DNA of 64,000 nt from Herbaspirillum sp. LeCh32-8 (lineage in GTDB: Bacteria; Pseudomonadota; Gammaproteobacteria; Burkholderiales; Burkholderiaceae_D): the NCBI RefSeq assembly GCF_017814915.1, contig NZ_JAGIPZ010000005.1, forward strand, positions 1-64,000. Direction: 5' to 3'. This document shows positions 25,161 to 34,049 of the stretch, one piece after another. Positions within the stretch are counted from its first letter, which is position 1, and each line of letters opens with the position of its first letter. The notes beneath the pieces are model-generated. The model made no database searches and had not been told where the DNA came from. It saw nothing but the letters and a program-made list of their open reading frames with translations. A program made the translations under genes and the position numbers.

Positions 25161-27797
25161 ATGTTCAAGAAGATCTGGTTCCAAATCCACTGGTTCATCG
25201 GCATCACCGCCGGCACCATCCTGATGACCATCGGCGTGTCCGGCGCCCTGCTCGCCTTCCGCGAGGAGATCATGGACGTGCTCAGCCCGGGCGTGATGCA
25301 TGTCGCCGTACGCGAGCAGCAGGCGCTGACGCCGCAGCAGCTGCTGGAGAAAATCCGCAGCGCGGAACCGGAGCGCCGCGTCACCTCGATGACCATCAGC
25401 CCGCAAGCCGGCGCTTCGGCGCGCGTGGTATTCGCACCGCCGCCGGGCGTGCGTCGCGGTGAAGCGCGCTACGTTGATCCCTACACCGGCGCGGTGCTGC
25501 CGCCGCCGACCGGGATGGAGTTCTTCGAGATCACCGAACGCTTCCACCGCTGGCTGCTGCTGCCCACCGAGATCGGCAAGATCGTGCTGGGCACGCTGGG
25601 CCTGGCGCTGCTGACGCTGGCGCTGTCCGGCCTCTACCTGCGCTGGCCGCGCCGGCCGCTGTCGCTGCGCGCCTGGTTCAAGCTGGACTTCCAGCTGCAG
25701 GACCGCTCCTTCCTGTGGAACCTGCACTCCATCATCGGCACCTGGCTACTGGTGATGTACGTGATCTTCTCCATCACCGGCACCTACTGGGCGCTGGACT
25801 GGTTCAAGCAGGGCATCAACACCCTGGCCGGCGAAGCTCGCCCGGCGCAGGCGCAACGCGCCGGCGGCAACAAGCCGGCCGGCGAACACGGCCGCAAGGA
25901 CAAGGACGGCGGCAAGGAAGACGCCGCGCCGCCGCTGGAGCTGACGCAAGTCTGGCAAACCTTCCTGGCGCAGGCCCCGCATTTCGAGAACGCCCAGCTG
26001 CGCCTGCCGGAGAAATCCACCCAACCGGTGCAGATCTTCTTCCTCGGCGAAAACGCGCCGCATGAACGCGCACGCAGCCGCATGGTGGTGCTGCCGCAAA
26101 CCGGCGAGGTGAAGCAGCTGGAGCTGTATGAAGCCAAGAGCTTGGGCGGCAAGGCCATCGCCGCCATCTACCCGCTGCACATGGGCACCTTCTTCGGCCT
26201 GCCGGGACGCATCGTCATGGCGCTGGCCAGCCTGTTGATGCCGCTGTTCGGCATTACCGGCTGGATGCTTTACCTCGACCGCCGCCGCAAGAAGGCCGCC
26301 TTGCGCGCCGAACGCGCCGCGCTGGCGCAGGTACCAACAGCAGGCAGGGCGCAAGCGCAGGCCGCCAATGAAGCAGCGGCGCGCGGCCCCTTCCTGGTGG
26401 CCTACGCCTCGCAAGCCGGCCAGGCCGAGCGCGTGGCGCTGCACACTGCGGCGCTGCTGCGCCAGTCCGGCGCCGAGGTGACGCTGCAGTCGCTGGCGCG
26501 CATCACCCCGGAGAAACTGCGCCATCATCCGCGCATCCTGTTCATCGCCAGCACCTTCGGCGAAGGCGACGCTCCCGACAGCGCGCGCGCCTTCGAACGC
26601 CGCATGCGCATGGCGGCCGGCGAATCGCTGGCGCATGTGGAATACGCGCTGCTGGCGCTGGGCGATCGCGGCTATGTGAAGTTCTGCGGCTTCGGCCACA
26701 CGCTGGATCACTGGCTGCGCAACCGCGGCGCCAAGCCGCTGTTCCCGCTGGTGGAGGTGGACCGCATGGAGCGCGCCGCCCTGCAGAAGTGGGAAAGCCT
26801 GCTGGCCGCGCACGATGTGCTCGACGCCGACGTGGTGCAGCGCCAGGCCGATGCGCCTGCAGCACCGACAGACGCCTGGCAGCACTGGGCGCTGTCCGAG
26901 CGCCTGCAGCTCAACCCGGGCAGCCAGGGCGCGCCGATCTTCCATATCGAACTGCGCCATGCCGCTGAGGCAGCCGCCAACGACGGTGCCTGGCAGCCCG
27001 GCGCGCTGGTCGAGGTATTGCCGCGCCACGCACCGGATCGCATCGCCCTGCTGCTGCAACGCCTGCGCCTGGACGGCGAGGCCATGGTGGACAAGGACGG
27101 CGCGCGCAGCACCCTGCGCGAACTGCTAGCCCGCAGCGTGCTGCCGGTAACGCATGCCGGCGCCGATGCCCAATCCCTGGCCGACACCCTGCAACCCCTG
27201 GCCGCGCGCAGCTACTCGGTGGCGTCGGTGCCGCAGGACGGCGCGGTGCACCTGCTGGTGCGCCAGGCGCGCCACGAGGATGGCCTGGGCCTGGCCTCGG
27301 GCTGGCTGACCGAATACGCCGAAGTCGGCGCCGCGCTGCAAGTGCGCCTGGTTGAAAACGCCAACTTCGCGCCGGCCGCAGGCGACGTCCCCGCCATCTT
27401 CATCGGCAACGGCTCCGGCATGGCCGGCCTGCGCGGCCATCTGCGCGCGCGTGTGCACGCCGGCCATGCGCGCAACTGGCTGCTGTTCGGCGAGCGCAAC
27501 CGCCGCCACGATTTCCTGTATCAGGAAGAACTGGAGCAATGGCTTGCCAACGGCAAACTGGCGCGCCTGGACCTGGCCTTCTCGCGTGACCAGGGCGAGC
27601 GCGTCTACGTGCAGGACCGCCTGCGCGAAGCCGCCGACGAGTTGCGCAACTGGATCGCCGACGGCGCCGTGCTGTATGTCTGCGGCAGCCTCGACGGCAT
27701 GGCCGCCGGCGTCGACGCAGCGCTCACCGAGGTGTTGGGCGAGCAGGCGCTGGAAGACCTGATCGAACAGAACCGCTATCGCCGCGACGTCTACTGA
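25161..27797 (+). CDS. PepSY-TM / sulfite-reductase-type flavoprotein fusion (ferric reductase-like)
   Basis: An 878-residue membrane flavoprotein. Residues 1-400 are a PepSY-associated membrane module: helices near 13-36, 140-160, 195-220 and 350-372, with His-containing segments HWFIG, FHRWLLLP and LHSIIG that may bind haem. Residues 408-545 are a flavodoxin domain (VAYASQAGQAERVA, FGEGDAPDSARAF). From about 590 comes an FAD/NADPH-binding reductase part like sulfite reductase alpha (RSYSVASVP at about 682, IFIGNGSGMAGLRG at about 746, YVCGSL at about 838). It should pass electrons from NADPH across the inner membrane, probably to periplasmic ferric siderophore. The Fur-like box supports an iron role. 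The start at 25161 is chosen for the membrane domain; the ribosome site is weak. Confidence 0.82.
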   Translation: MFKKIWFQIHWFIGITAGTILMTIGVSGALLAFREEIMDVLSPGVMHVAVREQQALTPQQLLEKIRSAEPERRVTSMTISPQAGASARVVFAPPPGVRRGEARYVDPYTGAVLPPPTGMEFFEITERFHRWLLLPTEIGKIVLGTLGLALLTLALSGLYLRWPRRPLSLRAWFKLDFQLQDRSFLWNLHSIIGTWLLVMYVIFSITGTYWALDWFKQGINTLAGEARPAQAQRAGGNKPAGEHGRKDKDGGKEDAAPPLELTQVWQTFLAQAPHFENAQLRLPEKSTQPVQIFFLGENAPHERARSRMVVLPQTGEVKQLELYEAKSLGGKAIAAIYPLHMGTFFGLPGRIVMALASLLMPLFGITGWMLYLDRRRKKAALRAERAALAQVPTAGRAQAQAANEAAARGPFLVAYASQAGQAERVALHTAALLRQSGAEVTLQSLARITPEKLRHHPRILFIASTFGEGDAPDSARAFERRMRMAAGESLAHVEYALLALGDRGYVKFCGFGHTLDHWLRNRGAKPLFPLVEVDRMERAALQKWESLLAAHDVLDADVVQRQADAPAAPTDAWQHWALSERLQLNPGSQGAPIFHIELRHAAEAAANDGAWQPGALVEVLPRHAPDRIALLLQRLRLDGEAMVDKDGARSTLRELLARSVLPVTHAGADAQSLADTLQPLAARSYSVASVPQDGAVHLLVRQARHEDGLGLASGWLTEYAEVGAALQVRLVENANFAPAAGDVPAIFIGNGSGMAGLRGHLRARVHAGHARNWLLFGERNRRHDFLYQEELEQWLANGKLARLDLAFSRDQGERVYVQDRLREAADELRNWIADGAVLYVCGSLDGMAAGVDAALTEVLGEQALEDLIEQNRYRRDVY

Positions 27798-28113
27798 CGC
27801 AGCAAGAGATCTGCGGATGCGTCCATCGCGGCGCATCCGCGAGCTCTGCCAAACATCTCATATCTTCTCCTGCGCCCACATTCGCGTGCGTATTTCTCTC
27901 CCGCATCTCCGTCCTTCATCGCCGCTGTCGTCCTTGCAACACCCGTCGCGCCTTCCTGTAGGCAGCTCCCGCTTTCCCCTGTAGGAATTCGCCGCTTCCG
28001 GCCGATCGCGCGTCGGGCGCGAAAATTTGCGGCATATACTCAGCCCGACAGCGCCAACAATATCGGCTCGCCCGGCACCTTCGTCGACCGACGGCGCACA
28101 ACCGAGACACGTC
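27798..28113. other. Intergenic gap with a hairpin, no gene seen
   Basis: This is a 316-bp gap between the reductase and phospholipase-D genes. It starts with a strong inverted repeat (GCGGATGCG ... CGCATCCGC, 27813-27840) but no T-run, so it may be a weak terminator or an mRNA end. The rest shows no family-like frame. The promoter of the downstream lipoprotein gene should lie near 28000-28080. Confidence 0.4.
27813..27840 (+). terminator. Stem-loop after the reductase gene (no T-run)
   Basis: Nine-base arms (GCGGATGCG and CGCATCCGC) around a 10-base loop, 15 bp past the stop codon. There is no uridine tract, so intrinsic termination is doubtful; it may protect the 3' end. Confidence 0.45.
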
Positions 28114-29544
28114 ATGAACACGTTCGCTTCAATAAAAAATACAAGCCGAACCGGCACGCATGCCGCGCTGCTTGCGCTCATCCTGCTCTGTACGCTGCTG
28201 GCGGGTTGCGGCTCGCTGCCCACCATCGTGCCCGATATGGACACGCAGTCGGCCCGCAGCATCGAGATGAAGGGCGGGCGCGGCGTGCTGTCCGAGCAGC
28301 AGACCAAGGGCATCCTCGACAAGCTGCGCCAGCAGAACGCCGACAACACCCTGCTTGACCGCCACCTGGCGGTGGAAGGCGCGGTTACCGGCTCGCCGCT
28401 GGTGACCGGCAACAAGGTCACGCTACTGATCGACGGCCCCGCCACCTACGCCTCGATGACGCAGGCGATCCAGGCGGCGCGCTATCACATCAACATGGAG
28501 ACCTACATCATGGAAGACGATGAGGTCGGCCGGCAGTTCTCGGACATGCTGATCGGCATGCAAAAGAAAGGGGTGCAGGTCAACCTGATGTATGACAGCG
28601 TGGGCGCGATCAACACGCCGCGCGCCTTCTTCCAGCCGATGATTGACGCCGGCGTCAAGGTGCTCGAATACAACCCGCTCAACCCCACGCAAACGCGCAA
28701 GGACTGGGCCGTGAACCAGCGCGACCATCGCAAGCTGCTGGTGGTGGACGGCAAGATCGCCTTTGTCGGCGGCATCAACATCAGCAGCGTGTATTCCAGC
28801 GGCTCCTTCGGCAAGCGCAAACGCAAACCCGAACTGGATGCGGACGGCGACAAGATCCCCTGGCGCGATACCCAAGTGCGCATCGACGGCCCGGTCGCGC
28901 TGGAATTCCAGAAGCTGTTTATCGACACCTGGAACAAGCAGCGCGGCCCCGACCTGGGCAAGCACAATTACTTCCCCAAAGTGGCTGCGGCCGGCAGCGA
29001 GATCGTGCGCGCCATCGGCAGCTCGCCGGACGATCCCTACAGCGTGATCTACGCCACCTTCATCTCGGCCATCCACCACGCCGAATCGTCGATCTACCTG
29101 ACCAACGCCTACTTCGTACCCGACCCGCAGCTGCGCGACGCCCTCAAGAGCGCAGCCAAACGCGGCGTGGACGTGCGCCTGCTGCTGCCGTCCAAGAGCG
29201 ACTCATCGCTGGTGCTGTACGCCTCGCGCTCGTTCTACCAGGAACTGCTGGAGGCCGGCGTGCGCATCTACGAACGCCAGGACGCGTTGCTGCATTCCAA
29301 GACCGCCATCATCGACGGCGTGTGGTCCACCGTCGGCTCGACCAACCTCGACTGGCGCAGTTTCGTGTTCAACCAGGAAATCAATGCCGTGATCCTCAGC
29401 CCGCAGTTCGGCGTGCAGATGAAAAACATGTTCGACCGGGATCTTGGCGCGTCCAAGGAAATCACACGGGAAGAATGGGAAGCACGCCCCGTGAGCGAGC
29501 GCATGAAGGAATTCGGCGCCAGCGTGTGGGCGCGCCTCCTGTGA
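28114..29544 (+). CDS. Phospholipase D-family lipoprotein (cardiolipin synthase-like)
   Basis: A 476-residue protein with a lipoprotein signal (LLAGC, Cys at residue 32) and two HKD motifs: DHRKLLVVDGK at about 205 and LLHSKTAIIDG at about 391, each followed by the expected GG-N-I/S-S or GSTNLD block. The domain layout is that of bacterial cardiolipin synthases of the ClsB/ClsC type. However, it is anchored by a lipid on a processed Cys rather than by N-terminal helices, so the active site probably faces the periplasm. It may transfer phosphatidyl groups, or hydrolyse phospholipid. A secreted protein of unknown function follows 36 bp later. Confidence 0.82.
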   Translation: MNTFASIKNTSRTGTHAALLALILLCTLLAGCGSLPTIVPDMDTQSARSIEMKGGRGVLSEQQTKGILDKLRQQNADNTLLDRHLAVEGAVTGSPLVTGNKVTLLIDGPATYASMTQAIQAARYHINMETYIMEDDEVGRQFSDMLIGMQKKGVQVNLMYDSVGAINTPRAFFQPMIDAGVKVLEYNPLNPTQTRKDWAVNQRDHRKLLVVDGKIAFVGGINISSVYSSGSFGKRKRKPELDADGDKIPWRDTQVRIDGPVALEFQKLFIDTWNKQRGPDLGKHNYFPKVAAAGSEIVRAIGSSPDDPYSVIYATFISAIHHAESSIYLTNAYFVPDPQLRDALKSAAKRGVDVRLLLPSKSDSSLVLYASRSFYQELLEAGVRIYERQDALLHSKTAIIDGVWSTVGSTNLDWRSFVFNQEINAVILSPQFGVQMKNMFDRDLGASKEITREEWEARPVSERMKEFGASVWARLL

Positions 29545-29580
29545 GTTCAGGAACGCCGGAAACGTCGGGATTTCAAGGAG

Positions 29581-30477
29581 ATGCTGTTGCGATCGCGCTT
29601 TATTTCATTTTTCGCTTTATTGCTGGCGCTTGCCCTGCAAGCGGCGTGCGCGCAGGCTGAGCCGCTGGCCGGCCCGACCGGCCTGAAGAACCGTTATGAA
29701 GAGCTGCAAGGCGAACTGGCGAGCAACCAGTTCAAACGCCCGATCTACCTGAACTCCAGCGAGGGCTCGGGCGCGGTCAAGGGCGACATCTACGCGGTGC
29801 TGCCCTATCCGTTCGCGCAGGTGCGCGAAGCGCTGGGCACGCCGGAGAACTGGTGCGACATCCTGATCCTGCACCTCAACACCAAGTACTGCCGACTGTC
29901 CGCGCCGCAGGGCAAGACCCTGCTGCGCATGCATGTGGGCAAGAAGATAGAGCAGGATCTGTCGGACACCTATCGCGTCGACTTCAACTATCGCGGCGGC
30001 GCCAACGGCGCCGACTACCTGTCGTCGACGATGCAGGCCGACAAGGGCCCGCTGGACACCAGCGACTATCGCATCCAGATCGAGGCCATTCCCTTGCCCG
30101 AGGGGCGCTCCTTCCTGCACCTGACCTACTCCTATTCCTACGGCATGGCGAGCAAGCTGGCGCTGCGCGCCTACCTGATGACGGTGGGGCGCGACAAGGT
30201 CGGTTTCACCATCGCCAAACGCGGCGCCGGCGGCGAGCCGCAGTACGTGGACGGCACTCGCGCCACGGTGGAGCGCAACACCATGCGCTACTACATGGCC
30301 ATCGACGCCTACCTGGCCGGCCTGGTCGCGCCGCCCGAGCAGCGGCTGGAAAAGCGGCTGGAAACCTGGTTCGCCGCCACCGAACAATATCCGCGCCAGC
30401 TGCACGAAGTGGATCGCGCGGCCTATCTCTCGATGAAGCGCAACGAGTATGCGCGCCAGCAAAAGCCTGCCGAGTAG
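29581..30477 (+). CDS. Secreted protein of unknown function paired with the PLD lipoprotein
   Basis: A protein of about 296-298 residues with a signal peptide (FISFFALLLALALQAACAQA). I do not recognise a named family with certainty. The order of strands and a C-terminal helical segment (residues about 225-290) suggest a START-like lipid-binding fold, but this is a guess. Two cysteines (in NWCDIL and KYCRLS) are ten residues apart and could pair in the periplasm. The ATG at 29581 directly abuts AAGGAG, too close for normal initiation. The TTG at 29587 is six bases from it and may be the true start. It lies 36 bp after the PLD gene, so co-transcription is likely. Confidence 0.7.
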   Translation: MLLRSRFISFFALLLALALQAACAQAEPLAGPTGLKNRYEELQGELASNQFKRPIYLNSSEGSGAVKGDIYAVLPYPFAQVREALGTPENWCDILILHLNTKYCRLSAPQGKTLLRMHVGKKIEQDLSDTYRVDFNYRGGANGADYLSSTMQADKGPLDTSDYRIQIEAIPLPEGRSFLHLTYSYSYGMASKLALRAYLMTVGRDKVGFTIAKRGAGGEPQYVDGTRATVERNTMRYYMAIDAYLAGLVAPPEQRLEKRLETWFAATEQYPRQLHEVDRAAYLSMKRNEYARQQKPAE

Positions 30478-30497
30478 CATCGGGAAAATTGCAGGGC

Positions 30498-30529
30498 GAA
30501 AAAAAAGAGGAAACGCCGGGCGTTTCCTC
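30498..30529 (-). terminator. Intrinsic terminator of the cytochrome c gene
   Basis: An 11-bp perfect stem (GAGGAAACGCC-G-GGCGTTTCCTC, 30507-30529) is followed on the minus strand by nine T residues. It lies about 90 bp past the cytochrome gene end. On the plus strand it has no T-run. Confidence 0.8.
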
Positions 30530-30617
30530 CACGTACTGCTCACCACTACCACATACTCCTCAATGACCGGCGAAGCCGGGGCTCAATCGCCCTCGCCCAT
30601 CGTTGCGGATCACATCA

Positions 30618-30932
30618 TTACTTGAGCGTCAGCACCCACTTCACCAGCTCGCGGGCTTCGGCTTCAGTGACCTGGCCCTTGTTGGCCGGCATCGGCACCG
30701 CGCCCCAGACGCCGCCGCCGCCGTTGAGGACCTTCTGGGTCAGCTTGGCTTCGGCGTCTTTCTGGCCGGCGTATTTCTTGGCCACGTCCTTGAAGGCGGG
30801 ACCGACGATCTTGTTGTCCACCGAGTGGCAGGCCATGCAGTTCTTGGACTTGGCCAGTTGCGGGTTGGCCAGCGCCTCGGCGGAAATGGCCGCTCCGGCG
30901 ACCAGGGTGGCGATCAACAACAGGTATTTCAT
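30618..30932 (-). CDS. Periplasmic c-type cytochrome (class I, c551/c552-like)
   Basis: A 104-residue protein with a signal peptide (first about 22 residues, ending AEALA). The single haem motif CMACH is at residues 32-36, and the Met axial ligand is in AVPMPAN. Length and spacing match small electron carriers of the cytochrome c551/c5-like class. It should shuttle electrons in the periplasm, for example to a terminal oxidase. It is monocistronic with its own terminator, and there is no oxidase gene nearby to name a partner. GGAG lies just ahead of the start. Confidence 0.9.
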   Translation of the reverse strand: MKYLLLIATLVAGAAISAEALANPQLAKSKNCMACHSVDNKIVGPAFKDVAKKYAGQKDAEAKLTQKVLNGGGGVWGAVPMPANKGQVTEAEARELVKWVLTLK

Positions 30933-31095
30933 GGGGGCTCCTCAGCATTCGGTGAACGGCGGAGCGCGCTGGAAACGGCGCGCGCAAGTCCGCAGGCGGT
31001 GCCTATTCTACCTGCCTTACCATCCCCGGCATTATCGGCCGATGCTTATATCTGTCATAGATCAAATCCCATGTCGATAAATCGGCTCGCGCATC

Positions 31096-31120
31096 AAAAA
31101 GCCCGCGGGGGCGCGGGCTT
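31096..31120 (-). terminator. Intrinsic terminator of ilvD
   Basis: The stem AAGCCCGCG-GGGG-CGCGGGCTT is followed on the minus strand by TTTTT, 30 bp past the ilvD stop. Confidence 0.8.
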
Positions 31121-31149
31121 GCGTGCATTCTCCAGCAGCGTGCAGGCGT

Positions 31150-32820
31150 TCAGCCGGTGACTGCTCCCTTGCTGGCGGTAGAGGCCAGCACGGCGAACTT
31201 GGCCAGCACGCCGCGCGTGTATTTCGGCGCCGGCTGCTTCCAGGCCGCGCGGCGGCGGGCGATCTCTTCCTCCGGCACGTTGAGCTGGATCAGCTGCCGG
31301 TGAGCATCGATAGTGACCGAGTCGCCCTCGTTGACCAGCGCGATGGTGCCGCCGACAAACGCCTCGGGCGCCACGTGGCCCACCACCATGCCCCAGGTGC
31401 CACCGGAGAAGCGGCCGTCGGTGATCAACCCGACCGACTCGCCCAGTCCCTTGCCGATCAGCGCCGAGGTCGGCGCCAGCATCTCCGGCATGCCGGGGCC
31501 GCCCTTGGGGCCGAGGTAGCGCATCACCAGCACGTCGCCGGGCTTGATCTGGTCGGCCAGGATGGCGTCCATGGCGCTGTATTCGTCGTCGAACACGCGC
31601 GCCGGGCCGGTGATGACCGGGTTCTTCAGGCCGGTGATCTTGGCCACGCACCCCTCGGTGGCGAGGTTGCCCTTGAGGATGGCGAGGTGGCCCTGTTGAT
31701 AGAGCGGCCGGTCGATCGGATGGATCACGTCCTGATCAGTGCGTAGCGCCGGGATGTCCGCCAACTCTTCGGCCAGCGTCCTGCCGGTGATGGTGAGGCA
31801 GTCGCCGTGCAGCAGGCCTGCATCGTTGAGCACCTTCAACACCGCCGGGATGCCGCCGGCCCGGTGCAGGTCGGTCGCCACGTATTTGCCGGACGGCTTC
31901 AGGTCGCAGATCACCGGCACCTTCTGGCGCATGCGCTCGAAGTCGTCGATGCTCCACTCGACCTCGGCGGCATGGGCGATGGCCAGGTAATGCAGCACCG
32001 CGTTGGTGGAGCCGCCGGTGGCCATGATCAGCACCACGGCGTTCTCGATGGACTTGCGGGTGATGATGTCGCGCGGTTTGATGTCCTTCTTCACCGCCTC
32101 CACCAGCACGCGCGCGGACTCGGCCGAGGAGCCGTCCTTCTCGTCGTCCGGATTGGCCATGGTGGAGGAATACATCAGCGCCATGCCCAGCGCCTCGAAC
32201 GAGGACGACATGGTGTTGGCGGTGTACATGCCGCCGCAGGAGCCGGTGGAGGGACAGGCGTTGCGCTCGATGCCGTCGAAGTCTTCCTGCGACATGCGCC
32301 CGGCCGAAAATTCACCGACCGCCTCAAAGGCGGAGACGATGGTCAGGTCCTTTCCCTTCCACTTGCCCGGCTTGATGGTGCCGCCGTAGACGTAGATGCC
32401 CGGCACATTGCTGCGCGCCAGCGCGATCATGCCGCCCGGCATGTTCTTGTCGCAGCCGCCGATGACCACCACGCCGTCCATCCACTGGCCGTTGACCGCG
32501 GTCTCGATGCAGTCGGCAATCACCTCGCGCGAGATCAGCGAATACTTCATGCCCTCGGTGCCCATCGACATGCCGTCGGAAATGGTCGGCGTGCCGAACA
32601 CCTGCGGATTGGCGCCGGCATCGCGGATCGCCGCGATCGCCACGTCGGCCAGCTTCTGCAGCCCGGCGTTGCAGGGGGTGATGGTGGAGTGACCGTTGGC
32701 CACGCCGATCATGGGATTGTCGAAGTCGCCCTTTTCATAGCCCAGGGCGTAGTACATGGAGCGGTTGGGGCTGCGCGAGACGCCCTCGGTGATGTTCCTG
32801 GAACGGCGGTTGTATGGCAT
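31150..32820 (-). CDS. ilvD: Dihydroxy-acid dehydratase
   Basis: A 556-residue IlvD/Edd-family enzyme for valine, leucine and isoleucine synthesis. It dehydrates 2,3-dihydroxy-isovalerate and -methylvalerate to the 2-oxo acids. Three cysteines in Fe-S positions are at 50 (ITPCNAG), 123 ([10 protein letters not shown]) and 195 ([10 protein letters not shown]), the pattern of the [2Fe-2S] IlvD group. The C-terminus carries [10 protein letters not shown], also family-specific. It is the true IlvD rather than the sugar-acid dehydratase, since Edd is encoded separately at 35978-37849. It is monocistronic with a terminator, and a LysR gene is divergent from it. Confidence 0.93.
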   Translation of the reverse strand: MPYNRRSRNITEGVSRSPNRSMYYALGYEKGDFDNPMIGVANGHSTITPCNAGLQKLADVAIAAIRDAGANPQVFGTPTISDGMSMGTEGMKYSLISREVIADCIETAVNGQWMDGVVVIGGCDKNMPGGMIALARSNVPGIYVYGGTIKPGKWKGKDLTIVSAFEAVGEFSAGRMSQEDFDGIERNACPSTGSCGGMYTANTMSSSFEALGMALMYSSTMANPDDEKDGSSAESARVLVEAVKKDIKPRDIITRKSIENAVVLIMATGGSTNAVLHYLAIAHAAEVEWSIDDFERMRQKVPVICDLKPSGKYVATDLHRAGGIPAVLKVLNDAGLLHGDCLTITGRTLAEELADIPALRTDQDVIHPIDRPLYQQGHLAILKGNLATEGCVAKITGLKNPVITGPARVFDDEYSAMDAILADQIKPGDVLVMRYLGPKGGPGMPEMLAPTSALIGKGLGESVGLITDGRFSGGTWGMVVGHVAPEAFVGGTIALVNEGDSVTIDAHRQLIQLNVPEEEIARRRAAWKQPAPKYTRGVLAKFAVLASTASKGAVTG

Positions 32821-33038
32821 GGCTGTCTCCTGGTGATGATCTCGGGTGCGGCGTGAAATCCTCCGGGTTCGGCCAGGGGCGGCGCTGGCGGAACCCTGCC
32901 CTGCCTGACTTTTTCTTGATTGCTTCTTGATTGTTATGGCGCCGGCAAGGGGTTCTGGCTCCGGCCAGCTTGCCTTGCGGGCTGCGGGGTGTCAAATATA
33001 TTATTCGTTCCAGACTAATTCGCATCCGATATCAATCC
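32821..33038. promoter_or_regulatory. Divergent promoter region between ilvD and a LysR gene
   Basis: The 218-bp gap has an AT-rich core (about 32990-33035) next to the lysR gene, with direct ATTCG repeats. It probably holds both promoters and a LysR site, but I cannot define an operator with confidence. Confidence 0.35.
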
Positions 33039-33950
33039 ATGCCTCCATCCATCTCCGAAAGCCGCCTGGAACTGCGCCAGCTGCGCTACTTCGCTGCCGT
33101 CGCCGAGGAGAAGCATTTCGGCCGCGCCGCCGTGCGACTTCACATGACGCAGCCGCCGCTGTCGCAAGCCATCGCCGCGCTGGAAGAGATGCTGGGCACG
33201 CCGCTGTTCCTGCGCACCAAGCGCAGCGTGGCGCTCACCGCCGCCGGCGTCGCGCTGCTGCCGGAGGCGCAACGCATCCTGCAGCAGGCCGCGGCCCTGC
33301 CCGACCTGGCGCGGCGCGCGGCCAGCGGCGCCTCGGGCCTGCTGTCGCTGTCCTTCATCTCGACTGCCGACTACAGCATCCTGCCGCCGCTGTTGCAGCG
33401 CTTTCGCGCGCGCTATCCGCAGGTGCAGATCGACCTGCGCGAAGCCACCACCGACATCCAGCTGGACGATCTGATGCAAGGCAAGATCGACGCCGGCCTG
33501 CTGCTGCCGCCGCTGCCGGAGAAGGCCGCGGCGGTGCTGGACTTCCGGCCGGTGCTGTCCGAGCCGCTGATCGCCGCCCTGCCCGAAGGCACCGCGCGCG
33601 GGCGCGGGCCGGTGTCGCTGAAAAGCTTGCGCGAACTGCCGCTGATCATCTTCCCGCGCCGCATCTCGCCGGCCTTCCACGACACCATCCTGTCGTGCTT
33701 TCGCGATGCGGGCGTGACGCCCCACATCGGCCAGGAGGCGATCCAGATGCAGACCATCGTCGGCCTGGTGTCGGCTGGCATGGGAATGGCGCTTGTGCCA
33801 CAATCGGTGTCTAACCTGAAGCGCCCCGGCGTGGATTACCGGGCGCTGTCGGACGCCGCGCCGGAAATCCAGACCGGGCTGGCGTGGCGACGCGACAGCC
33901 AGTCCACGGTGCTGCGCGCCTTCCTTGAATTGCTGCAACCCTCTTCCTGA
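33039..33950 (+). CDS. LysR-family regulator (BenM/CatM-like branch)
   Basis: A 303-residue LysR protein. ELRQLRYFAAVAEEKHFGRA and LHMTQPPLSQAIAALEEMLG are typical of the CbnR/BenM branch, with a normal effector domain after residue 90. I use the ATG at 33039; the frame upstream lacks family sequence, and the ribosome site is poor. It is divergent from ilvD, so control of ilvD is possible. LysR genes beside ilvD are not the textbook arrangement, and it could act elsewhere. The lgt gene follows 99 bp downstream on the same strand. Confidence 0.85.
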   Translation: MPPSISESRLELRQLRYFAAVAEEKHFGRAAVRLHMTQPPLSQAIAALEEMLGTPLFLRTKRSVALTAAGVALLPEAQRILQQAAALPDLARRAASGASGLLSLSFISTADYSILPPLLQRFRARYPQVQIDLREATTDIQLDDLMQGKIDAGLLLPPLPEKAAAVLDFRPVLSEPLIAALPEGTARGRGPVSLKSLRELPLIIFPRRISPAFHDTILSCFRDAGVTPHIGQEAIQMQTIVGLVSAGMGMALVPQSVSNLKRPGVDYRALSDAAPEIQTGLAWRRDSQSTVLRAFLELLQPSS

Positions 33951-34049
33951 ATTTCTGACCGTCCCGATTCCCAATCCGCCGCGCGCCGAACTTGCGCCGC
34001 GGCCGATGCTCAAACCGCCTCAGAGCCCAACAACAGAAAGATCAAACTC

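Noticed and set aside
28114-29544. Type VI phospholipase effector or toxin reading of the PLD gene
   Set aside because: It has a lipoprotein signal and cardiolipin synthase-like layout, with no immunity-like or secretion genes adjacent.
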